Assembly: GCF_003751225.1 (NCBI RefSeq)
Contig: NZ_RJKE01000001.1
Span: 7,254,001-7,318,000, forward strand
DNA from: Actinocorallia herbida
GTDB taxonomy: Bacteria; Actinomycetota; Actinomycetes; Streptosporangiales; Streptosporangiaceae
Reading direction: 5' to 3'
Length of the DNA stretch: 64,000 bases
Made by a program: the position numbers and the translations under genes. Below the pieces are notes generated by a model. It was not told the DNA's origin and did no database searches. It saw only the letters and a program-made list of their open reading frames with translations. Each line of letters begins with the position of its first letter. The first letter of the stretch is position 1. Below are positions 16,126 to 23,603 of the stretch, in pieces.

Positions 16126-17091
16126 TTAGTGAATGGGGCCCGAATTCTTTACCAATGCCGCGGCGCGGGCCCTTGACGTGCTGACGCTGGGCCAGAGCTT
16201 GTCGACCTCGGCGTTCAGGCACGCCCCCACCAGGACGGCGAACGCCGTGACGTACAACCAGGCCATGAAGGCGATCGGGGCCGTCAGGGACGCGCTCACC
16301 GACACCCCGCTCACGGTCCCGGAAAGGTAGATCCGCAAAAGGACGCTGCCCGCGACCCAGAAGACCATGGCCACCACGGCCCCCGGCATCTCGCGCCACC
16401 AGGCCGTGCGCACCGGGACGCTCAGGTGGTAGAGCAGCGCGAGAAAAAGGATCAATAGGAGGACGGTGAAAGGCCAGTAAAGCAAGGAGAGCAGCCGGGA
16501 ACTCGCCGGGATCGTGCTGCGCACCAGCGCCGGACCGAGGATCATGAACGGGATCACCAGCACCGCCACGAAGAGGCCGACGATGTAGAGCAGGAAGGCC
16601 TGGAGCCGGGTCCGGACGACGCCGCGGACGCCGTCGAGCCCGTAGGTGATGGTGATCGTGTCGACGTAGACGCTCATCGCGCGCGATCCCGCCCACAGGC
16701 AGGTGAGGAAGCCGACCGAGATGATCGCGATCTTCTCGCCGCGCACGACGTCGTCGACCAGGGGTTCCACCACGCTGTCCACGGCGGGCTCGGTGAGGAA
16801 CGCGCGCGACTTGGCGATGATCCAGTTGCTGATCTCCCCCACCGTCTCCGGCCCCAGCAGCCCGCGCATGTGGCCGACGCTGGAGATGAGGCCCAGGACC
16901 AGGGGCGGCAGCGACAGCAGCGCCCAGAAGGCGGCCTCCGCGGCGAGACCCGTGATCCGGTAGTTGAAGGCGGTGACCGACGTCCCCTTCACCAGGAGCC
17001 ACAGCACGCGCAGCAGAGCGGTGGCGCGGCGGGCTGGCGGGGACGCGGGGGACTCCACCACCCGCGGGACGGCTGACGTCACGGACAACAC
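16126..17091 (-). CDS. YihY/BrkB-family membrane protein
   Basis: The product has about 321 residues and six hydrophobic segments. The family signature near the first reads FNYRITGLAAEAAFWALLSLPPL, and SVGFLTCLWAGSRAMSVYVDTITITYG follows at about residues 115-145. It was once annotated as ribonuclease BN, but the family consists of polytopic inner-membrane proteins of unclear function. The GTG at 17091 and another GTG at 17082 are both possible, and neither has a clear ribosome site. An upstream palindrome may regulate it. It is probably cotranscribed with the phosphotriesterase-like gene. Confidence 0.85.
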   Translation of the reverse strand: MLSVTSAVPRVVESPASPPARRATALLRVLWLLVKGTSVTAFNYRITGLAAEAAFWALLSLPPLVLGLISSVGHMRGLLGPETVGEISNWIIAKSRAFLTEPAVDSVVEPLVDDVVRGEKIAIISVGFLTCLWAGSRAMSVYVDTITITYGLDGVRGVVRTRLQAFLLYIVGLFVAVLVIPFMILGPALVRSTIPASSRLLSLLYWPFTVLLLILFLALLYHLSVPVRTAWWREMPGAVVAMVFWVAGSVLLRIYLSGTVSGVSVSASLTAPIAFMAWLYVTAFAVLVGACLNAEVDKLWPSVSTSRARAAALVKNSGPIH

Positions 17092-17176
17092 CGTAGGGGG
17101 TCGCGTACCCGGATCATTCGCTCTCGCTCTAACTCGATCGTTCGTGCCGCGGGTTCGGCCGCCTGGCGGCCTATGA

Positions 17177-17205
17177 TGTCCGACACACCACTGTGGTATC
17201 GGACA
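17177..17205. promoter_or_regulatory. Compound palindrome in a divergent promoter region
   Basis: TGTCCGA (17177-17183) and TCGGACA (17199-17205) flank an inner palindrome ACCAC-T-GTGGT (17187-17197), with centres offset by one base. It lies between the BrkB start and the small Cys-rich gene, 27 bp before the latter. It is an operator candidate for either direction. The regulator is unknown. Confidence 0.5.
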
Positions 17206-17231
17206 CTCGTCACGATAGGTGACACTAGAGC

Positions 17232-17360
17232 ATGATCTGCCCTCAGTGCCGAAACCGTCACCACGAGGATTGCCCCGGTGGAACCTGGTGCGACTGCCAG
17301 CACCAGTCCCCCGCGGAACCCGTCGACGAAGCACCCCTGAACTGGGTCAGGCAGGGGTGA
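17232..17360 (+). CDS. Small Cys-rich (zinc-finger-like) protein, 42 aa
   Basis: The frame ATG 17232 to TGA 17360 encodes 42 residues beginning MICPQCRNRHHEDCPGG, followed by TWCDCQHQ. The pattern CxxC-N4-HH-N2-C-N5-CxC-x-H could bind zinc. AGGTGA lies 9 nt upstream of the ATG. Short proteins with this CxxC...CPGG.WCDCQH arrangement seem familiar from streptomycetes, but I know no function. It sits between a compound palindrome and the sulfite-reductase leader, so a link to sulfur metabolism is possible but unproven. Confidence 0.6.
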   Translation: MICPQCRNRHHEDCPGGTWCDCQHQSPAEPVDEAPLNWVRQG

Positions 17361-17434
17361 AGATGATCGTTCTCGCCTGTCCACATGCCGGACGCGGCTG
17401 GACAACGGCCGCTACCGCGTGTCAAAGTCATGGC

Positions 17435-17515
17435 ATGACTGCTGCCTCCGACCCGTTGCTGGTGACTCGCCGGCACGTGGACTTCCTCCGGGTCCGCAGC
17501 GCCATCTGTCGGTAA
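17435..17515 (+). CDS. Putative cysteine-attenuator leader peptide, 26 aa
   Basis: ATG 17435 to TAA 17515 encodes 26 residues ending TRRHVDFLRVRSAICR, with a single Cys codon (TGT) two codons before the stop. Short peptides with the R-HVDLLRxxSAxCR signature are annotated as putative leader peptides upstream of sulfur-assimilation operons in actinobacteria, and Cys-rich leaders act as cysteine-responsive attenuators in mycobacteria. It lies 135 bp before the sulfite-reductase start. I see no ribosome site, so it may be leaderless or weakly initiated. The role is inferred from the match and position. Confidence 0.68.
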   Translation: MTAASDPLLVTRRHVDFLRVRSAICR

Positions 17516-17650
17516 CGCCCAGACCACGCCCGACGACTCATTCCGGGACCGTGGCTTACCGGCGACCTCTTTTTCGCTCAATGTCGAGCACGTCCGGCCT
17601 GCCATGCGTTCCTCCGCTCCAATGAAAACGACCTCTGGGAGACGCGCGCC

Positions 17651-19294
17651 GTGCCACCCCGTAAGCGTGGTGAGGGCCAGTGGGCCCTCGGATACCGCGA
17701 GCCGCTGAACAAAAACGAAGAGAGCAAGAAGAACGACGACCCGCTCAACGTGGGCAGTCGGATCATCGACATCTACTCCAAGCGCGGCTTCGACTCGATC
17801 GACCCGGCCGACCTGCGCGGCCGGTTCCGGTGGTACGGCCTCTACACCCAGCGCAAGCCCGGGATCGACGGCGGCAAGACGGGCCTCCTCGAAGAGGAAG
17901 AGCTCGACGACAAGTACTTCATGATGCGGGTGCGCATCGACGGAGGCCAGCTCAGCGCCGCCCAGCTGCGGGTGCTCGCCGACATCTCCAACGACTACGC
18001 GCGCGGCACCGCCGACATCACCGACCGGCAGAACATCCAGTACCACTGGATCGCCATCGAGGACGTCCCGGCGATCTGGGAGAAGCTGCACAGCGTCGGC
18101 CTGTCCACCATGACGGCCTGCGGCGACTCCCCCCGCGTCATCATCGGCTGCCCGCTCGCCGGCATCGCCGAGGACGAGATCATCGACGGCCAGCCGCAGA
18201 TCCAGGACGTCCTGGACCGCTACCTGGGGTCCAAGGAGTTCTCGAACCTGCCGCGCAAGTTCAAGTCGGCGATCTCCGGCTGCTCCTCGCACTGCACCGT
18301 GCACGAGATCAACGACATCGCGTTCGTGGGCGTCGTCAACGAGGCGGGCGAGGTCGGCTACGACCTGTTCGTCGGCGGCGGCCTGTCCACCAACCCGATG
18401 TTCGCCAAGCGCCTCGGCGTCTTCGTCTCGCCCGAGCGCGTCCACGAGGTCTGGAAGGGCGTCATCTCGGTCTTCCGGGACTACGGCTACCGCCGCCTGC
18501 GGCACCGCGCCCGGATCAAGTTCCTGATCAGCGACTGGGGCGCGGAGAAGTTCCGCCAGGTCCTCCAGGACGAGTACCTGGGCTACGCCCTGCCCGACGG
18601 CCCCGCGCCCGCCGCGCCCAAGGCGCAGCGCGACCACGTCGGCATCCGCCGCCAGCAGGACGGCAACTTCTACGTCGGCTTCACGCCGCGGGTCGGCCGG
18701 GTCAACGGCGACAAGCTGCACGTGATCGCGAGCCTCGCCGAGAAGTACGGCTCGGGCCGCACCCGGACGACCGCCGAGCAGAAGATGGTCATCCTGGACG
18801 TTCCGGAGGAGAACACCGAGGCGCTCGCGGCCGAGCTCGAGGCGCACGACCTGCGGGTCCGCCCGTCGGTGTTCCGCCGCCAGACCATGGCCTGCACCGG
18901 CATCGAGTACTGCAAGCTCGCCATCGTGGAGACCAAGCAGCGCGCCATGGACCTCATGGACGAGCTGGAGAAGCGCCTGCCGGACTTCGACCAGCCGCTG
19001 ACGATCAACGTCAACGGCTGCCCGAACGCCTGCGCCCGCATCCAGGTCGCCGACATCGGCCTCAAGGGCCAGCTCGTCCTGGACGAGGACGGCAACCAGG
19101 TCGAAGGCTTCCAGATCCACCTCGGCGGCCAGCTGGGCACCACCTTCGGCAAGAAGGTGCGCGGCCTGAAGACCACCTCCGCCGGGCTCACCGACTACGT
19201 CGAGCGGGTCGTGCGCAAGTACGACGACCAGCGCACCGAGGGCGAGACCTTCGCCCAGTGGGTGCAGCACGCCGACGAAGCAGATCTTCAGTAG
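17651..19294 (+). CDS. sir: Assimilatory sulfite reductase (ferredoxin), nitrite/sulfite reductase family
   Basis: This 547-residue protein contains two ferredoxin-like half-domains and the siroheme/[4Fe-4S] ligands ACTGIEYCKLA (C-x5-C) and NVNGCPNACAR (C-x3-C) in the C-terminal half. TDRQNIQYHW near residue 125 and FKSAISGCSSHC are typical of the NirA/Sir group. It reduces sulfite to sulfide with six electrons from ferredoxin. The neighbours cysH and a sirohydrochlorin chelatase favour sulfite over nitrite. The GTG at 17651 follows GGGAGA. It heads an operon with a zinc-ribbon peptide, cysH and the chelatase, all tightly spaced. Confidence 0.92.
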   Translation: MPPRKRGEGQWALGYREPLNKNEESKKNDDPLNVGSRIIDIYSKRGFDSIDPADLRGRFRWYGLYTQRKPGIDGGKTGLLEEEELDDKYFMMRVRIDGGQLSAAQLRVLADISNDYARGTADITDRQNIQYHWIAIEDVPAIWEKLHSVGLSTMTACGDSPRVIIGCPLAGIAEDEIIDGQPQIQDVLDRYLGSKEFSNLPRKFKSAISGCSSHCTVHEINDIAFVGVVNEAGEVGYDLFVGGGLSTNPMFAKRLGVFVSPERVHEVWKGVISVFRDYGYRRLRHRARIKFLISDWGAEKFRQVLQDEYLGYALPDGPAPAAPKAQRDHVGIRRQQDGNFYVGFTPRVGRVNGDKLHVIASLAEKYGSGRTRTTAEQKMVILDVPEENTEALAAELEAHDLRVRPSVFRRQTMACTGIEYCKLAIVETKQRAMDLMDELEKRLPDFDQPLTINVNGCPNACARIQVADIGLKGQLVLDEDGNQVEGFQIHLGGQLGTTFGKKVRGLKTTSAGLTDYVERVVRKYDDQRTEGETFAQWVQHADEADLQ

Positions 19295-19300
19295 GCGGGA

Positions 19301-19444
19301 ATGAGCGAGCGAGCGGCCCCGTTCTACTGCCCGTACTGCGGTGAAGAAGACCTTGTTCCCTTCGAGGGGGACGGGACCTGGCACTGCCGGGCCTGTGCCC
19401 GCAAGTTCCGTTTGAGCTTCCTCGGGATTGGAGCCCCCCAGTGA
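19301..19444 (+). CDS. Small zinc-ribbon protein of the sulfate-reduction operon, 47 aa
   Basis: ATG 19301 to TGA 19444 encodes 47 residues with two CxxC knuckles: FYCPYCGEEDLVPF and WHCRACARKFRL. The gene sits 6 bp after the sulfite-reductase stop and its last codons overlap the cysH start (GTGA), so it is embedded in the operon. The size and CPYC/CRAC pair suit a rubredoxin-like or zinc-ribbon protein. A structural or electron-transfer role with sulfite reductase or CysH is inferred from position only. Confidence 0.8.
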   Translation: MSERAAPFYCPYCGEEDLVPFEGDGTWHCRACARKFRLSFLGIGAPQ

Positions 19445-20163
19445 CGGTGTTGGACCAGGCGAAGGTCGACGCACGCCCCTCCCTGTCCCTGGAGGACATC
19501 GTCGACTCGGCAGCCGCCGCGCTCGCCGATGCCTCCGCCCTGGAGATCGTCCAGTGGGCGTCGGCGACGTTCGGCGACCGGATCTGCCTCACCTCCTCGA
19601 TGTCGGACGCGGCCCTCATCCACCTCGTCTCCAAGGTCCGCCCGGGCGTGGACGTGCTGTTCGTCGACACCGGCTACCACTTCGTGGAGACGATCGGCAC
19701 CCGCGACGCCGTCGAGGCGGTCTATCCGGTGAACGTCATCAATGTGACGTCGTCGCGGACCGTCGCCGAGCAGGACCGGGACCTGGGGCCGCGCCTGCAC
19801 GGCCGCAACCCGGACCTGTGCTGCCACCTGCGCAAGGTCGAGCCGCTCGGCCGGGCGCTGGAGGGCTACATGGCGTGGTTCACCGGGGTGCGCGGGGACG
19901 AGACCAGCTCGCGCAAGGACATGAAGGTCGTCGAGTGGGACCGGCGGCGGCAGATGGTCAAGGTCAACCCGATCCTCAACTGGACCGAGGACGAGGTCGA
20001 CAACTACATCGCCGACAACGGGATCCTCGTCAACCCGCTGCACTACGACGGCTACCCGTCGATCGGCTGCGAGCCCTGCACCTCGCGGGTCGAGCCGGGC
20101 GCCGATCCGCGCAGCGGCCGCTGGGCCGGTCTTGGCAAGGTCGAATGCGGCATTCATCTCTGA
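19441..20163 (+). CDS. cysH: Adenylyl-sulfate (APS) reductase CysH
   Basis: This 240-residue member of the PAPS/APS reductase family has the P-loop-like SSMSDAALIH region and LFVDTGYHFVET. It also has DLCCHLRKVEPL and GCEPCTSRV, the two Cys pairs that hold a [4Fe-4S] cluster. The catalytic Cys is at the extreme C-terminus in ECGIHL. The two Cys pairs mark the APS-using type found in actinobacteria rather than the E. coli PAPS type. It reduces activated sulfate to sulfite, the substrate of the upstream sulfite reductase. The GTG at 19441 overlaps the preceding stop, and the 3' end overlaps the chelatase gene by 19 nt. Confidence 0.93.
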   Translation: MTVLDQAKVDARPSLSLEDIVDSAAAALADASALEIVQWASATFGDRICLTSSMSDAALIHLVSKVRPGVDVLFVDTGYHFVETIGTRDAVEAVYPVNVINVTSSRTVAEQDRDLGPRLHGRNPDLCCHLRKVEPLGRALEGYMAWFTGVRGDETSSRKDMKVVEWDRRRQMVKVNPILNWTEDEVDNYIADNGILVNPLHYDGYPSIGCEPCTSRVEPGADPRSGRWAGLGKVECGIHL

Positions 20164-20897
20164 GGCCTCCCCTGGTCGCGGTCGCGCACGGGTCACGTGA
20201 CCCGCGGGCGACCGCGACCGTGGAGTCCCTCCTCGACCTCGTGCGCGCGCGGGGCGTGAACGTCCGGGCGTCCTACCTGGACCACGCCGCGCCGTCGCCC
20301 GTGCACGTGCTGGAAGGCGTGCACTCGGCGGTGGTGCTGCCGCTGCTGCTCACCGAGGCTTATCACAGCAAGATCGACATTCCCGGCGTGCTGGAGACGG
20401 CACGGCGGCGCAACCGGCGCCTGTCGGTGCGCGTCACCGGGACCCTCGGGCCGCACCCGCTGATGTGCGACGCGCTGGAGCGGCGGCTCGCCGAGGTCGA
20501 CGTCACGCCCTCCCCCGACACGGCCGTGGTGCTGGTCTCGGCGGGGTCGTCCGACCCGTCGGCGAACGCCGTGATCGCGTCGATGGCCGCGGACTGGCGG
20601 CGGCGCGGCTGGTACGACGTGCGGCCCGCCTACGCCTCGGCCACGGCGCCGACCCCTTCGGACGCGATCAGCGCGCTATACGACGCGGGCGCCCCGCGCG
20701 TCGCGGTCGCGTCGTACTTCCTCGCGCCCGGCTACTTCGCCGACAAGGTGCGCACCGCGGCGGAGGAGGCGGGCGCCTGCGCGGTCTCCCCCGTGCTCGG
20801 GGCGGCTCCGGAGCTCGCCGAGATCATCGTGCAGCGCTATCGGGCGGCCCTCACCCGTCCCGCCTCGGGCCCGCGCCACGCGCTCAGCCACTCCTGA
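20145..20897 (+). CDS. Sirohydrochlorin chelatase (CbiX/SirB-like)
   Basis: This 250-residue protein has two CbiX half-domains. The first begins LVAVAHGSRDPRA with the metal-binding His, and contains LLLTEAYHSKIDIPG. The second begins VVLVSAGSSDPSAN and contains VASYFLAPGYFADK. The family inserts Fe or Co into sirohydrochlorin. In a sulfite-reductase operon the product is most likely siroheme. The ATG at 20145 lies inside the cysH 3' end, a 19-nt overlap, which indicates coupled translation. Confidence 0.88.
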   Translation: MRHSSLRPPLVAVAHGSRDPRATATVESLLDLVRARGVNVRASYLDHAAPSPVHVLEGVHSAVVLPLLLTEAYHSKIDIPGVLETARRRNRRLSVRVTGTLGPHPLMCDALERRLAEVDVTPSPDTAVVLVSAGSSDPSANAVIASMAADWRRRGWYDVRPAYASATAPTPSDAISALYDAGAPRVAVASYFLAPGYFADKVRTAAEEAGACAVSPVLGAAPELAEIIVQRYRAALTRPASGPRHALSHS

Positions 20898-20903
20898 CGG
20901 GTT

Positions 20904-21347
20904 TCACCACTTCCGGTAGGGCTCGAACCTTCCGTCCAGGATGACGCGTACGCGATCTCCGGCGGGGTCCGCGATCCGCTCGACGTCGATCCGGAAGTCG
21001 GTCGAGCTCATCAGCCCGTCGCCGAACTCCTCCTGGATCACCGACCGCAGCGTCGTGCCGTACACCTGCACGATCTCGTGGAACCGGTGGATCAGCGGAT
21101 CGGTCGGCACCGGCCCGTCCAGCGACCCCTTGTCGGCCGGCGCCTGGAGCGCCCGCGCGACGTCCATGTCCAGGCCCAGCAGGTCCACCACCGCGTCCGC
21201 CTCGGTCATGCTCATCTGCTGCTGCCCGAGCAGCGCCGACGTCGTCCACACCGTGTGCCGGTCCACCGCCTCCGCGATCTCGGAAAACGTCAGCCCCTTC
21301 ATGGACTTCGCCTCCAGCACCAGCTCCATCGCACGCATCTTGTCCAT
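20904..21347 (-). CDS. cynS: Cyanate hydratase (cyanase)
   Basis: This 147-residue protein has the N-terminal helical domain (LTFSEIAEAVDRHTVWTTSALLGQQ) and the C-terminal catalytic domain. The active-site residues match E. coli CynS: Arg and Glu in HRFHEIVQVYGTTL, and Ser in EFGDGLMSSTDF. It decomposes cyanate with bicarbonate to ammonia and CO2 as a decamer. It is convergent with the sulfate operon (6-bp gap) and is not accompanied by cynT or cynX. The ATG at 21347 has only a weak ribosome site. ATGs a few codons further in are less likely. Confidence 0.92.
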   Translation of the reverse strand: MDKMRAMELVLEAKSMKGLTFSEIAEAVDRHTVWTTSALLGQQQMSMTEADAVVDLLGLDMDVARALQAPADKGSLDGPVPTDPLIHRFHEIVQVYGTTLRSVIQEEFGDGLMSSTDFRIDVERIADPAGDRVRVILDGRFEPYRKW

Positions 21348-21590
21348 GATCGCAAACTAGGCCCCCCCGATTTCACCCACGTGAAATGCACGTCACACCC
21401 ACCGCCCGTGAGCCCCGCCCGGCGCTGGACCGGGTCGTCCTCATCGGGCCCGCCACCCGGCCACTTGACGAGCCCGGCTTCGCCGGGGCGTCCGCGTGCC
21501 GGGCCGGTGGCGCGCGGCCGGATGCGGTCGGGGGGATGGTGCGGAGTGGTGCGGGACGGGCGGGGGGTTCTGTCTTTATCGTTGGTTTTT

Positions 21591-23186
21591 ATGGTGGAAG
21601 CGGAGTCCGGTGGGTGGCGGTGGGGGCGGTGGGGGCTCGCGGTGGTGGGGGTGGTCGGGCTCGTCGCGATGGTGGCGGCGCTGCTGGAGCCCGGGTGGGT
21701 GCTGGCGCACCTGTACGGGGTGGACGTGACGGACAAGGATCTGGTGTCGGAGGCGGACAAGGACAAGCTCGAGGCGTTCGACAAGGCGCGGAGCCGGATC
21801 GTAGGGCTCGCGACGGGGGTGCTCGCGGTCGTCGCGGTCTACTACACGGCGGCCAACGCCGCGTCGGCGAGACGGACCGCGCAGGCCGCCGCCGACAACG
21901 TCGAACTGGCCGCGCGCGGGCAGACCAACGACCGGTTCACCGCGGCGGTCGCCCAGCTCGGGGACGCGTCCACGGCGGTCCGCCTCGGGGCCGTCCAGGC
22001 GCTGGCCGGGATCGCCGACGACGCGCCGGACCTGCGCCAGACATGCATCGACGTGCTCTGCGCCTACCTCCGCCTCCCGTACGAGCCGGAGCCCGACCCG
22101 TCCGACGCGCGGGCGCACCGCGCCTACCGGGCGGAACGGGAGGTGCGGCACACGGTCATCCGGCTCGTCGGCGCGCACCTGCGGCTGCCCGCCCGTGACC
22201 GGCGCTCCTGGCAGGGCAGGGACTTCGACTTCACCGACGTCGTCTTCGACGGCGGGGACCTGTCCGGCGCGGTCTTCTCGAGCGGCACGGTCACGTTCCA
22301 GAACGCCGAGTTCGCGTCCGGCACCGTCTCCCTCACCCATGCCGAGTTCTCCGGCGCCGCCGTCAACCTGTGGAACGCCCGGTTCACCGGCGGCACCGTG
22401 GACCTCTGGGCGAGCCGCTTCCTCGACGGGGAGATCGACTTCGGCGGGGCCGAGGCAAGCGCCGGGAAGATCACGTTCTGGGAGGCGGAGTTCGCGGGCG
22501 GGATCGTCGAGTTCAAGGGCGCGCGGGTGAGCGGCCAAGCGCTCGTGGACCTCGGCAAGGCCAAGTTCACCGGCGGAACCCTCTCCTTTGAGGAGACCGA
22601 GGTCTCCGGCGGCACGATCAACCTGTGGGAGGCCGACCTGCGGACCGGGATCGTCGACTTCGGTGGGTTGCTCCTTTCGGGGGGAAAGATCACTTTCTGG
22701 GAGGCCGCGTTCGGCGGGGCCGTCGTCGGCTTCGTCGGGGCCGCCTTCACCGGGGGGCTCGCCGACTTCGGGAAGGCCGCGGTCACCGACGGCCTGGTGG
22801 ACTTCAAGGACGCGCGCTTCTCGGGCGGTGACGTCAACGTCTGGGACACCGACCTGTCCGGCGGCGTCCTGGACTTCTCCCGCGCGGTCTTCTCCGGAGG
22901 CAAGGTCACCTTCTACGAGTCCCGCCTGACCGGTGCCTCCCTTGCCTTCCGCCGCGCCGCCTTCACCGGCGGGACCGCCGACTTCGGCCGCGCGTCCCTC
23001 ACCGCCGGCTCCCTCGACTTCCCCGACGCCTCCCTCACCGACCAGTCCCTCGTCTTCACCGGCACCGACTTCGGCGGCACCACCCTCGACTTCACCCGGA
23101 CGACCGGCCCCCGCCCGTCCACCCTTCCCGCCGACCCGATCCCGGGCCTACACCCGTCCCCGAACTGGGCCCCTCCCCCGGCCTGA
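21591..23186 (+). CDS. Membrane-anchored protein with 12-residue beta-helix-like repeats
   Basis: This 531-residue protein has two N-terminal hydrophobic segments (WGLAVVGVVGLVAMVAALL and IVGLATGVLAVVAVYYTAA), then a helical linker with TNDRFTAAVAQLGDASTAVRLGAVQALAGI. A repeat domain of about 280 residues follows. The repeat is 12 residues with consensus xFxGGxVxFxxA, about 23 copies. It resembles pentapeptide-repeat proteins of actinomycetes but has a longer unit and a higher-order period of six units. The N-terminus places the linker and repeats on one side of the membrane. The function is unknown. The upstream 230 bp hold no gene. The ATG at 21591 lacks a strong ribosome site. Confidence 0.8.
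   Translation: MVEAESGGWRWGRWGLAVVGVVGLVAMVAALLEPGWVLAHLYGVDVTDKDLVSEADKDKLEAFDKARSRIVGLATGVLAVVAVYYTAANAASARRTAQAAADNVELAARGQTNDRFTAAVAQLGDASTAVRLGAVQALAGIADDAPDLRQTCIDVLCAYLRLPYEPEPDPSDARAHRAYRAEREVRHTVIRLVGAHLRLPARDRRSWQGRDFDFTDVVFDGGDLSGAVFSSGTVTFQNAEFASGTVSLTHAEFSGAAVNLWNARFTGGTVDLWASRFLDGEIDFGGAEASAGKITFWEAEFAGGIVEFKGARVSGQALVDLGKAKFTGGTLSFEETEVSGGTINLWEADLRTGIVDFGGLLLSGGKITFWEAAFGGAVVGFVGAAFTGGLADFGKAAVTDGLVDFKDARFSGGDVNVWDTDLSGGVLDFSRAVFSGGKVTFYESRLTGASLAFRRAAFTGGTADFGRASLTAGSLDFPDASLTDQSLVFTGTDFGGTTLDFTRTTGPRPSTLPADPIPGLHPSPNWAPPPA
22380..23030 (+). repeat. Three 72-73-residue super-repeats within the repeat protein
   Basis: Six consecutive 12-residue units recur as a block starting at 22380, 22599 and 22815, which are steps of 73 and 72 codons. 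Equivalent units match across blocks: NLW/NVW at unit 1, VDFGG-like at unit 2, GKITFWEA at unit 3 (GKVTFYES in the third block) and DLGKA/DFGRA at unit 5. This implies duplication of a 72-residue module. Confidence 0.75.
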
Positions 23187-23534
23187 CGCGCCCGTCCCGG
23201 CGCGGTACCGGTCACCATCCGCGAACAGGACGCTCTCGCCCACCGCGTAGGCCAGGCGGCTCTCGACGTCGAAGTCGCGCGGCACGTGACGGTCTTCCAG
23301 CCGTCCTTGCAGCACACCCGGTCGCCCGGCAGTTCGGCGTACTGGCCGGGGTGCGTGCTCGCGGCGCCGAGGACGGGGCCGAGGGGACGCACGCCGAGCA
23401 GTTCGCAGGGGCCTGGCCGTCGGCCAGGCGGCGGAGGGTGTGCCGGCCCAGGAGGTCCCAGCGGCTCCGCACGTCGTTCTCGAAAGACCCCGAGTGACGG
23501 CACCGTCTGCGTCATCGGCTTTCTCCACGTTCAT
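23148..23534 (-). pseudogene. Frameshifted remnant of an unknown gene
   Basis: Read on the minus strand from ATG 23534, three frames carry successive protein-like segments with strong GC3 bias: MNVEKADDADGAVT, then FENDVRSRWDLLGRHTLRRL, then CELLGVRPLGPVLG through CKDGW, then DRHVPRDFDVESRLAYAVGES. Each segment breaks off where the next frame picks up, which is what several small indels in one former gene would give. The 3' end overlaps the repeat-protein gene. I do not recognise the family. Confidence 0.45.
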
Positions 23535-23603
23535 GGCAATTTGCACCAGATCGCCATGCTTTCCTGGCCGATCCCGCAAAGCCGACTGGAAGCATGCGAG
23601 AAC

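Noticed and set aside
17258-19474. A 738-codon minus-strand frame opposite sulfite reductase
   Set aside because: It has no start signal or motif. The plus strand has the siroheme Cys motifs and operon overlaps.
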